6,477 nt of DNA, taken from the NCBI GenBank assembly GCA_019136335.1, contig JAGVUK010000193.1:1-6477 (forward strand). Reading direction: 5' to 3'. The stretch is from Methanomicrobiales archaeon (lineage in GTDB: Archaea > Halobacteriota > Methanomicrobia > Methanomicrobiales > Methanoculleaceae). The first letter of the stretch is position 1. Each line of letters begins with the position of its first letter. Shown one piece after another: positions 1 to 4,950 of the stretch. A model generated the notes under the pieces. It was not told the origin of the DNA and ran no database searches. It saw only the letters and a list, made by a program, of their open reading frames with translations. The translations under genes were made by a program, and so were the position numbers.

Positions 1-133
1 CGAGGTCGGAAGCCTCACGGTAGACCGGTTCGAGCAGGAAGGGGAACTCCTCGAAGTTCTCGAGCGCCTCGACGACCTTTGAGAATACCGGGAGGGGGTC
101 CTCCCGCCCGGCAAGAATCCGCGAGTACTCCAT
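1..133 (-). CDS. Hypothetical protein, N-terminal part only (runs off the window)
   Basis: The reading frame starts at an ATG at 133 and stays open for 44 codons to the window edge, beginning MEYSRILAGREDPLP. The visible part is acidic and rich in Glu, Phe and Leu, with no signal peptide or membrane segment. The start lies only two bases after the stop codon of the Mrp ATPase gene, with a GAGGGG motif inside the end of that gene in Shine-Dalgarno position, so it is very probably co-transcribed and translationally coupled with it. I do not recognise the family. The tight coupling suggests, by inference only, a role linked to Fe-S cluster handling or to a protein served by Mrp. Confidence 0.6.
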   Translation of the reverse strand, partial: MEYSRILAGREDPLPVFSKVVEALENFEEFPFLLEPVYREASDL

Positions 134-135
134 GG

Positions 136-1038
136 TCACCCCTCGATCTGCTCGACCAGGGCTCTCATGACGGCATCGATGCTCTTCCAGGTCGGGCTTT
201 CCGCGGTCCCGGCATGGCGGATGATGAAGGGCCGCCCTTCGTCCGCAGCCTTCCGCATCTCGGGGTCGAGCGGGATGGCCCCGAGGAAGGGCACCCCGAG
301 CGCCTTTGCCTCTCTCTCGCCGCCGCCCTTGCCGAAGATATCGATCTCCTCCTTGCAGTGGGGGCAGACGAACCCGCTCATGTTCTCCACGATCCCGAGG
401 ACCGGGAGTTCGAGTTTCCTGATAAACTGGACGGCTTTGCTCGAATCGAGGATCGCGACGTCCTGCGGGGTGGTGACGATGACGGCTCCCGCGATGTTCG
501 GGGCGAGCTGGGCGACGGTGAGCGCCTCATCGCCGGTGCCGGGCGGAAGGTCGACGACCAGGTAGTCGAGGTTGCCCCAGTCGACGTCTTCCAGGAACTG
601 CCGGATGACCGTCATCTTCATCGGGCCGCGCCAGATCACGGGGGTGTTGCGCTCCGGGAGCAGGAACGCCATGGAGATGAGCGCAAGGTTGCCGGTGATC
701 CTGACCGGTTCGATGACCTTGCCGTCGTAGGACTGGAGGCGGGCGTCCTCGACGCCGAGCATCTTCGGTATGTCCGGGCCGTGGATATCAAGGTCGATGA
801 GGCCCGTGTTGTAGCCGCGGTTGGCAAGGGCGTAGGCAAGGTTTGCCGATACCGTGCTCTTGCCGACCCCGCCTTTCCCGGAGAGGACGAGGACGACATG
901 CTTCACCCTGATATCCGCCTTCGGGGGGAGACCCTTTGGGGCGTTCAGGTTTCTCGGGTCTTCGCATTTGGTCGTAGACGGGCAGCCGGCGCAGTTCCCG
1001 GAACAGGTATTTTTATCGGGTTCGTTCGTTTGAGTCAT
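136..1038 (-). CDS. Mrp/Nbp35-family P-loop ATPase, iron-sulfur cluster carrier protein
   Basis: This 300-residue protein belongs to the Mrp/ApbC/Nbp35 group of SIMIBI-class ATPases, which bind a Fe4S4 cluster and pass it to apoproteins in the cytosol. The deviant Walker A motif GKGGVGKST is at residues 54-62, a Switch I-like DLDIHGPD is at 82-89 and the Walker B-like VVDLPPGTGDE is at 161-171. The conserved CPHC pair (Cys225 and Cys228), which bridges the dimer through a cluster in this family, follows ENMSGF. Ahead of the P-loop is a four-cysteine N-terminal segment (Cys12, 16, 19 and 25), as in the Nbp35 subgroup and many archaeal members. Length is normal. The start at 1038 is supported by a GGAGGAT motif (about 1047-1053) and by a TATA box upstream. 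The gene is followed two bases later by an unknown partial gene. The family call is secure; the client proteins are not known. Confidence 0.95.
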   Translation of the reverse strand: MTQTNEPDKNTCSGNCAGCPSTTKCEDPRNLNAPKGLPPKADIRVKHVVLVLSGKGGVGKSTVSANLAYALANRGYNTGLIDLDIHGPDIPKMLGVEDARLQSYDGKVIEPVRITGNLALISMAFLLPERNTPVIWRGPMKMTVIRQFLEDVDWGNLDYLVVDLPPGTGDEALTVAQLAPNIAGAVIVTTPQDVAILDSSKAVQFIRKLELPVLGIVENMSGFVCPHCKEEIDIFGKGGGEREAKALGVPFLGAIPLDPEMRKAADEGRPFIIRHAGTAESPTWKSIDAVMRALVEQIEG

Positions 1039-1091
1039 CAGAACTATCCTCCGCGGTGTGGTGATCCTTCGTTAAGGACGATCCGGAGCTA

Positions 1092-1102
1092 CTATATATT
1101 AA
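1092..1102 (-). promoter_or_regulatory. TATA box for the Mrp-family ATPase gene
   Basis: Read on the minus strand this is TTAATATATAG in otherwise GC-rich DNA, a good archaeal TATA box. A start site about 25 bases downstream (near 1070) would give a leader of about 30 bases that contains the GGAGGAT ribosome-binding site. The box is nearly symmetric, so plus-strand use cannot be excluded, but no gene starts on that side. Confidence 0.6.
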
Positions 1103-1133
1103 CCGCAAACGTCACAAAAAGGTATAGGTGATG

Positions 1134-1172
1134 GCAAAATTTCCCGTACGCCCCCGGGAATACTGCTTTTGC
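1134..1172. repeat. Nested inverted repeat downstream of the moaD relic
   Basis: GCAAAA at 1134-1139 pairs with TTTTGC at 1167-1172, and inside it TTCCC at 1141-1145 pairs with GGGAA at 1156-1160. On the minus strand this stem-loop with an asymmetric internal loop lies just after the stop of the moaD-like remnant. An oligo-T tract (about 1115-1119) follows it before the Mrp promoter. It may be the old terminator of moaD; it is too imperfect to be certain. Confidence 0.35.
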
Positions 1173-1178
1173 ACGAAT

Positions 1179-1358
1179 TTATCCCCCGGCGGCGGGGGGA
1201 AAAAGGGCGACGACGTCGCCGTCGTCAAGGGGGGTCTCAAGACCCCCGCTGAAGTGGATGTTCCTGCCGTTCTTTAAGATGTTGACGTAGGTCCTGACCA
1301 CGCCCGCGGGGGTGAAGAGGGCGTCGCCGAGCCCGGGGTGCCGGGCGGAGAGGCCCGT
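1179..1358 (-). pseudogene. 3' remnant of a MoaD/ThiS-like sulfur-carrier gene
   Basis: The frame holds 59 sense codons between an in-frame TAG at 1359-1361 and the TAA at 1179-1181. It ends with the hallmark C-terminus of the MoaD/ThiS ubiquitin-like carriers: a DDGDVVALFPPAAGG tail whose terminal Gly-Gly is adenylated and thiocarboxylated during molybdopterin or tungstopterin synthesis. The segment VRTYVNILKNGRNI matches the central strand region of the family. Intact members have about 90 residues; roughly the first 30, including the first beta strands and the start codon, are missing and are replaced by sequence belonging to an oxidoreductase relic on the other strand. No good start codon or ribosome-binding site remains, so I call it a pseudogene. 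A MoaD homologue beside a tungsten or molybdenum oxidoreductase is a known pairing, which supports both calls. Confidence 0.75.
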
Positions 1359-1642
1359 CTACTTCTTCCTTGACGACGGGCACGCAAGAGATCCGGGACG
1401 CGTCAGGGCTGTGGGGGATGACGACAGGCGAGACGACGGCGGCAGTCCGGGAGGACGACACCCTGCCGCCGCGCCTCCTCACAGAACCGCTCACCGAGGG
1501 CGCCCCGAAAGGTCGGGTCTGGGAACGGGAGCCTCTCCTTGACGACTACTACCAGGCCCGGGGCTGGGACCGGGAAGGGCGTCCCACGCCGGAGAAACTC
1601 CGCGACCTCGGCCTCGGCGAGGAGGCGGTCCCTCTCCCCTGA
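1342..1642 (+). pseudogene. Degraded aldehyde ferredoxin oxidoreductase (AOR) gene, N- and C-terminal scraps fused
   Basis: AOR-family enzymes are tungsten/molybdenum-bispterin, Fe4S4-containing oxidoreductases of about 600 residues. Three pieces are visible. At 1342-1380 the frame reads RAERPVYFFLDDG, matching the end of the AOR N-terminal pterin domain. After a one-base shift near 1381 the match continues as TQEIRDASGLWGMTTGETTA to about 1447. At about 1448 it jumps to the family C-terminus: REDDTLPPRLLTEPL, then EPLLDDYYQARGWDREGRP and PEKLRDLGL, ending at TGA 1640-1642. The roughly 100 leading codons, and more than 400 internal codons including those for the cluster and cofactor ligands, are gone, so no active enzyme can be made. 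The frame from 1370 to 1642 is open (90 codons with a TTG start) but has no ribosome-binding site. Its stop lies one base from the stop of trmO on the opposite strand. The family assignment is by motif memory. Confidence 0.75.
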
Positions 1643-1643
1643 C

Positions 1644-2081
1644 CTACTTCTTTATGTGCCACCCGCCCGTCGCTTCGGGGATGCAGTCGATCTCGGGCGA
1701 GTAGGGCTTGATGTCCAGCACCGGGGTCCCGTCCAGGGCGTCGAGCCCCCGGACGACCAGGACGGTGCCGTCGCGCCGGATCAGGTCGACGATCCCGAAC
1801 CCGATCGGGTTCGGGCGGGCGGGCGAGCGGGTCGAAAAGACCCCTCTCGCCCGGGTCTCCCCCGGCGGTTTTGCATAGAGCAGCCCGCGCTCCGCCCGGT
1901 CGAGCCAGTAGAGCACGATGAGGTGGCTGCTCCGCTCCACGTCCTCAAGCCCGGGGGCGTAGGCGTCGAGGATGTGGATCTCCGCGACGGTATCCGCGAG
2001 ACGCCCCTGGCGTGGGGCGTCGCCCCTGACCCGGTAGGGCGACCGGACGATGCCGATGGGGATGCACTCGATCGGGGCCAT
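1644..2081 (-). CDS. trmO: tRNA (adenine(37)-N6)-methyltransferase TrmO
   Basis: TrmO (formerly YaeB/UPF0066) is an unusual beta-barrel S-adenosylmethionine-dependent enzyme that methylates N6 of t6A37 in threonine tRNAs, giving m6t6A. The 145-residue protein shows the family landmarks: IPIGIVRSPY at residues 7-16, PRQG at 23-26, the SAM-site signature FSTRSPARPNPIG at 82-94 and DALDGTPVLDIKPYSPEID at 114-132. It lacks the C-terminal extension of the longer bacterial forms, which is normal for archaeal members. The ATG at 2081 is chosen because GGAGGAGG lies just upstream (within the end of the preceding rnhA) and because family homology begins there, although the frame is open further upstream. 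It starts two bases after the rnhA stop, so the two genes form an operon with coupled translation. Its stop nearly abuts the stop of the convergent AOR relic. Confidence 0.9.
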   Translation of the reverse strand: MAPIECIPIGIVRSPYRVRGDAPRQGRLADTVAEIHILDAYAPGLEDVERSSHLIVLYWLDRAERGLLYAKPPGETRARGVFSTRSPARPNPIGFGIVDLIRRDGTVLVVRGLDALDGTPVLDIKPYSPEIDCIPEATGGWHIKK

Positions 2082-2083
2082 CT

Positions 2084-2545
2084 CTACCTCCTCCTCCCCT
2101 CCGCGTCGAGCACCTCGTTGCAGAGGCGGTCTGCGACCCGGATGCAGGGGTGCTCCCTTGGGACGCTCGTGAACCTGACCTCCGTGAAGTGGCGCGTCCA
2201 CTGCCGCACCTCGCCCGCAAGGGCTGCCAGGTGCTCTTTCGTGATGCGGTACTGGCCCGTGAGCTGGCGGACGACCAGTTCCGAGTCCGACCTGACCTCG
2301 AGCCTGCCCCGGGTGAAGGCCCGGGCGGCGCGAAGGCCGTTGATGACGGCGTGGTACTCGGCAACATTGTTGGTCGCCGTCCCGATGAACCCGGAACAGC
2401 TGGCGGCAACGGATCCGTCCTGCACGATCACGTATGCCCAGGCGGCGTCCCCGGGGTTTCCCCGCGATGCACCATCGGTGTACAGCGTCACCTCACCGGC
2501 TGCCGTCACCGGTGCCCCCTCCGGTCTGTCTGTCTCTCGCATCAT
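2084..2545 (-). CDS. rnhA: Ribonuclease HI (archaeal type)
   Basis: RNase HI cleaves the RNA strand of RNA-DNA hybrids with two metal ions and acts in primer and R-loop removal. All four catalytic acids are visible: Asp24 in YTDGASRGNPG, Glu63 in NNVAEY, Asp87 in RSDSEL and Asp139 in VADRL. The 153-residue length and the absence of the basic handle segment fit the archaeal/Sulfolobus-type branch. The start is not certain. The ATG at 2545 (or 2542) has no convincing ribosome-binding site. A GTG at 2509 (Val13) is preceded by GGAGG at good spacing and would give a 141-residue protein that starts just before the first beta strand, so the shorter product may be the real one. It is the first gene of the pair with trmO and is divergent from the phosphoribosyltransferase gene. 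Confidence 0.92.
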   Translation of the reverse strand: MMRETDRPEGAPVTAAGEVTLYTDGASRGNPGDAAWAYVIVQDGSVAASCSGFIGTATNNVAEYHAVINGLRAARAFTRGRLEVRSDSELVVRQLTGQYRITKEHLAALAGEVRQWTRHFTEVRFTSVPREHPCIRVADRLCNEVLDAEGRRR

Positions 2546-2618
2546 CTACCGGTTGATCATCGATCTGTGGAGGGTTATTGGTATCGCTTCCGGGAGTGAA
2601 GGGCCGTCCACCAAAAGA

Positions 2619-2628
2619 CGTTAATACC
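2619..2628 (+). promoter_or_regulatory. Candidate TATA box for the phosphoribosyltransferase gene
   Basis: CGTTAATACC is the AT-rich core of the intergenic region, with an A-rich BRE-like CCAAAAGA at 2611-2618 directly upstream. Initiation about 25 bases downstream falls near 2647, shortly before the first possible ATG of the gene. The motif match is fair, not strong. Confidence 0.4.
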
Positions 2629-2685
2629 CCGGCGGGTAAGGGCGGACTCATGCTGGATACGGGCCGGATTATTGAGGATAGAACG

Positions 2686-3354
2686 ATGCGGGACCGGCTG
2701 GGGGTTTTCGAGGACCGGACCGATGCCGGGCGGCGCCTCGCCGCGACGCTCTCGCAGTTGGAGATGAGCGCTGAGGCGGTGGTCTGCGCCATTCCCGCCG
2801 GCGGGGTGCCGCCGGGGCTTGAGGTGGCACGGGCGCTCAAGGCGCCGCTCCGAATGGCAGTGGTGCGGAAGGTGCAGATCCCCTGGAATCCCGAGGCCGG
2901 GTTCGGCGCCGTGACCTGGGACGGGCAGGTCTTCCTGAACCGCGCCCTGATGACCGGGCTCGACCTCTCGGAGGCCGAAGTGAACGCCGCCGTCGCGAAA
3001 GCCAGAAAGAACGTGGAGGAGCGTAGGGAGAAGTTCTCCGGCGGGCGGGCGGAACCGGGGCTTGAAGGCAGGACCGCGATCCTGGTCGACGACGGTCTCG
3101 CGACGGGGTATACGATGCTCGCCGCCGTCGAGGCCGTCCGGGCCGGTTCGCCCGGCGAGGTCATCGTGGCGGTCCCTACCGGCTCCCTCCACGCCGTCGA
3201 CTTCATCGCCCGGAAGGTTGACCTCGTCGTCTGCTTGAACATCAGGACCGGCCGCACCTTCGCGGTGGCGCAGGCCTATGAGCGATGGCACGACATCACC
3301 GATCAGGAGGTGCAGGAATTATTGATCCAGGCCCGGGACATGGGGCTCTTCTGA
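2686..3354 (+). CDS. Phosphoribosyltransferase domain protein (type I PRTase fold)
   Basis: This predicted cytosolic protein has the type I PRTase fold. The PRPP-binding signature ILVDDGLATGYT is at residues 132-143, and the N-terminal part has the VFEDRTDAGRRLA and CAIPAGGVPPGLEVA segments typical of the stand-alone predicted phosphoribosyltransferases often annotated as COG1926. The middle part (about 90-125) is helical and charged. The exact acceptor base is unknown, and some members of this group may be regulatory rather than salvage enzymes. I prefer the ATG at 2686: GAGGA at 2674-2678 sits at good spacing and family homology begins a few residues later. An in-frame ATG at 2650 lies almost at the predicted transcription start and could give a leaderless, 12-residue longer form. 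The first PEBP gene starts about 12 bases after the stop, suggesting an operon. Confidence 0.85.
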   Translation: MRDRLGVFEDRTDAGRRLAATLSQLEMSAEAVVCAIPAGGVPPGLEVARALKAPLRMAVVRKVQIPWNPEAGFGAVTWDGQVFLNRALMTGLDLSEAEVNAAVAKARKNVEERREKFSGGRAEPGLEGRTAILVDDGLATGYTMLAAVEAVRAGSPGEVIVAVPTGSLHAVDFIARKVDLVVCLNIRTGRTFAVAQAYERWHDITDQEVQELLIQARDMGLF

Positions 3355-3366
3355 TGTGGACGGGGC

Positions 3367-3822
3367 GTGATGATGGCCCCTCTCAACGTTATGCCGGGTT
3401 TTGGCATCTTCCCGCCGGAGCATACCTGTGATGGTGCCGACACCTCGCCGGAGTCCAGGGTCCTCGGGGCGAGGACGCCGTACCTTGCGGTCGTCATGGA
3501 AGACCCCGATGCTTCGCGAGGCACGCTGACGCACTGGCTCATCTGGAACATACCGGCTACAGAGAGGATCCCGGCGCATCTGCCGCCTGAGGGGTTTCTC
3601 TCGGAGCCGGCCGGCGCGGTCCAGGGGACGAACGATCTCGGCACCATCGGTTACCGGGGGCCCTGTCCGTCACGGGGCGAGTCGCACCGCTACCTCTTCC
3701 GGGTCTACGGGCTTGACGCCATGCTCCCTCTCGCGGCGGGCGCCGGCAAGCACGGCCTCATCGAAGCCATGCGGGCACACGTCCTCCAGTCCGGCGAGAC
3801 TGCCGCCCTCTGCTCCCGGTGA
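3367..3822 (+). CDS. PEBP/YbhB-YbcL family phospholipid-binding-like protein, pocket intact
   Basis: The protein has up to 151 residues, the usual length for prokaryotic PEBP-family proteins (YbhB and YbcL in E. coli), which form a small beta fold with an anion- or phospholipid-binding pocket. Their cellular role in archaea is not established. The signature parts are all present: YTCDG-like HTCDGADTSPE at 19-29, MEDPDA at 44-49, THW with His56, the GTIGYRGPCP loop at 92-101 and His107 in SHRYLF. Thus the pocket residues Asp46, Asp48, His56 and His107 are retained. There is no signal peptide, so it is probably cytosolic. The start is uncertain among GTG 3367, ATG 3370 and ATG 3373, none with a strong ribosome-binding site; close coupling to the upstream phosphoribosyltransferase may compensate. 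A five-T tract at 3834-3838 may end its transcript. Confidence 0.88.
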   Translation: MMMAPLNVMPGFGIFPPEHTCDGADTSPESRVLGARTPYLAVVMEDPDASRGTLTHWLIWNIPATERIPAHLPPEGFLSEPAGAVQGTNDLGTIGYRGPCPSRGESHRYLFRVYGLDAMLPLAAGAGKHGLIEAMRAHVLQSGETAALCSR

Positions 3823-3833
3823 CCGGACAAACC

Positions 3834-3838
3834 TTTTT
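3834..3838 (+). terminator. Short oligo-T tract after the first PEBP gene
   Basis: Five T residues lie 12 bases after the stop codon, in a GC-rich setting. Archaeal polymerases can terminate on short T tracts, so this may be a weak terminator; read-through into the second PEBP gene remains possible. Confidence 0.3.
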
Positions 3839-3882
3839 CACATCCCCGATCCGATAGATGTCTGTCGACGGAGGCTTGTAGT

Positions 3883-4338
3883 ATGCCGAAACTGACAGTG
3901 AAACTGGATTTTGAAGACTTCCCGGAGGTTTACACCTGTAAGGGGGCGAACCGGTCTCCCCCTATCCGGGTGGAAGGGATCCTCCCGAACATCAAGTCGC
4001 TCGCGGTCCTCGCGACGGCGAGCCCCGAGGAGGGGCCGTCGAAGGTGGCGTGGATCCTCTGGAACCTCCCCCCCGTCCCGCTGATCCCGGAGGGGTTCCC
4101 GACCGGCGGAGTGGTGGAGTCGCCGCTCCATGCCGTCCAGGGCACAAACGACTTCGGCAGCATCGGTTACCGGGGTCCCTGCCCGGAGCCCGGGAAGGGC
4201 GAGGCCTACCTCTTCCGGGTCTATGCGCTCGACCTTGACCTTGCGCTCGCGCCCGGGGCGACCTGGGAGGATATGATACGGGCGATGCAGGGGTCGCTGA
4301 ATCAGTCAGGGGAGGCTATTGCGTTCGCCACCGAGTAG
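3883..4338 (+). CDS. Second PEBP/YbhB-like protein with substituted ligand pocket
   Basis: This 151-residue paralogue of the upstream PEBP protein aligns with it without gaps across residues 38-111. It keeps the fold motifs: YTCKG at 17-21, AWILWNLP at 56-63, the strongly conserved QGTNDFGSIGYRGPCP at 86-101 and YLFRVYALD at 109-117. Every polar pocket residue is changed, however. The DPD of the first copy at 46-48 is ASP here (Ala46, Pro48), His56 is Ala56 and His107 is Glu107, with Ala108 in place of the following Arg. Loss of the pocket with retention of the scaffold suggests a changed ligand or a purely protein-binding role, possibly as a partner of the first copy; that is inference. The start at 3883 is well supported by GGAGG at 3870-3874 with eight-base spacing. 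There is no signal peptide. Confidence 0.88.
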   Translation: MPKLTVKLDFEDFPEVYTCKGANRSPPIRVEGILPNIKSLAVLATASPEEGPSKVAWILWNLPPVPLIPEGFPTGGVVESPLHAVQGTNDFGSIGYRGPCPEPGKGEAYLFRVYALDLDLALAPGATWEDMIRAMQGSLNQSGEAIAFATE

Positions 4339-4359
4339 GGGCAGGAGGTCCCCGCCCGG

Positions 4360-4365
4360 AAAAAA
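4360..4365 (-). terminator. Oligo-T terminator between convergent genes
   Basis: On the minus strand, six T residues follow the stop of the CBS-domain gene by about 17 bases, preceded by a GC-rich stretch. This is a plausible archaeal terminator in the 44-base gap between the convergent CBS and second PEBP genes. Confidence 0.45.
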
Positions 4366-4382
4366 GGGTGCCGCCCCCTCCG

Positions 4383-4835
4383 TCACATGGGTACGGGCGG
4401 GGCCTCTCTCTGCATGGGCGGGCTTTGTTTCTCGATATTCTTTGCGATAGCGGCCATCTCCTCGCCCAGCATGCGGACGATATCATCCATGGTGATGATC
4501 CCGACGAGCTTTCCGGCATCGTCGACGACCGGCATCCTCCGGATGCCCTCGACGGTCATCTTCTGGATGGCCTCGTAGACCCCCATGCTGTCCCGGAACG
4601 TGATCACATCCCGGGTCACGATCTCCCCCGCCCGGACCTCGCCTGGGTTCTTCTCGCGCGCCATCACCCGGATCGTGAGATCGCGGTCGGTAATCACCCC
4701 GACGGGCCGGCTATCCCCGGTGACGATGACGACGCTCCCAACGTTCTTCTCTCCCATGATCCTCGCCACCTCCACCGCCGGCGTGTCCGGCGAGACGGCG
4801 ACGACCTGCTCACGGCAGCATTTCATAAGTCCCAT
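4383..4835 (-). CDS. Two-CBS-domain protein
   Basis: This 150-residue protein consists of a tandem CBS pair (Bateman module). The first repeat covers about residues 10-60, ending with RPVGVITDRDLTIRV. The second covers about 73-125, ending with GKLVGIITMDDIVRM. Such modules usually bind adenosine nucleotides or S-adenosylmethionine and sense energy or methylation state. The last 25 residues are a flexible, Pro- and Gln-rich tail with no further domain. The N-terminus is slightly unusual: in place of the usual Met-Thr-rich lead-in (as in VRDVMT) it has MGLMKCCREQ with adjacent cysteines. The ATG at 4835 is firm, with GGAGGAT at 4841-4847 and a TATA box further upstream. It diverges from the DUF475 membrane protein and may regulate a transport function, but only position suggests this. 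Confidence 0.92.
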   Translation of the reverse strand: MGLMKCCREQVVAVSPDTPAVEVARIMGEKNVGSVVIVTGDSRPVGVITDRDLTIRVMAREKNPGEVRAGEIVTRDVITFRDSMGVYEAIQKMTVEGIRRMPVVDDAGKLVGIITMDDIVRMLGEEMAAIAKNIEKQSPPMQREAPPVPM

Positions 4836-4880
4836 AACGTATCCTCCGTTGACGGCAGAATCATGCCGGATATGGTATAT

Positions 4881-4888
4881 GAATATAA
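4881..4888 (-). promoter_or_regulatory. TATA box for the CBS-domain gene
   Basis: The minus-strand sequence is TTATATTC in a GC-rich setting. Initiation about 25 bases downstream (near 4858) gives a leader of about 22 bases that contains the GGAGGAT ribosome-binding site. A second AT-rich patch (CATATACCATA, 4870-4880) is too close to leave room for that site. Confidence 0.5.
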
Positions 4889-4912
4889 CCCCCGTCGGGC
4901 CGGACTTATTTC

Positions 4913-4920
4913 CTTATATG
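4913..4920 (+). promoter_or_regulatory. TATA box for the DUF475 membrane protein gene
   Basis: CTTATATG lies 31 bases upstream of the ATG at 4951. Initiation would fall around 4940-4945, so the transcript has a very short leader or none, which fits the lack of any Shine-Dalgarno motif before 4951. Confidence 0.5.
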
Positions 4921-4950
4921 TGATCGGTGAGAGATTGTACATCTGCAATA

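Noticed and set aside
79..1131. A 350-codon plus-strand open frame opposite the Mrp ATPase gene
   Set aside because: It is an antisense shadow of a clear, motif-bearing gene in GC-rich DNA. Its product is Asp/Gly/Arg-rich with no domain, and it has no ribosome-binding site.
1237..1494. An 85-codon minus-strand frame over the AOR relic
   Set aside because: The AOR match is on the plus strand and the moaD match ends in another minus frame. This frame only bridges the two by chance.
1539..2624. A 361-codon plus-strand frame opposite rnhA and trmO
   Set aside because: It is antisense to two genes with complete catalytic motifs and has low-complexity composition typical of GC-rich shadow frames.
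2493..3291. Two long minus-strand frames opposite the phosphoribosyltransferase gene
   Set aside because: The plus strand carries the PRPP-binding motif and family homology across the whole region; the antisense frames have no recognisable domain.
4339..4382. A GC-rich hairpin between the convergent PEBP and CBS genes as an intrinsic plus-strand terminator
   Set aside because: The stem is followed by a run of A on the plus strand; only the minus strand has the oligo-T tract, so I annotate only that direction.
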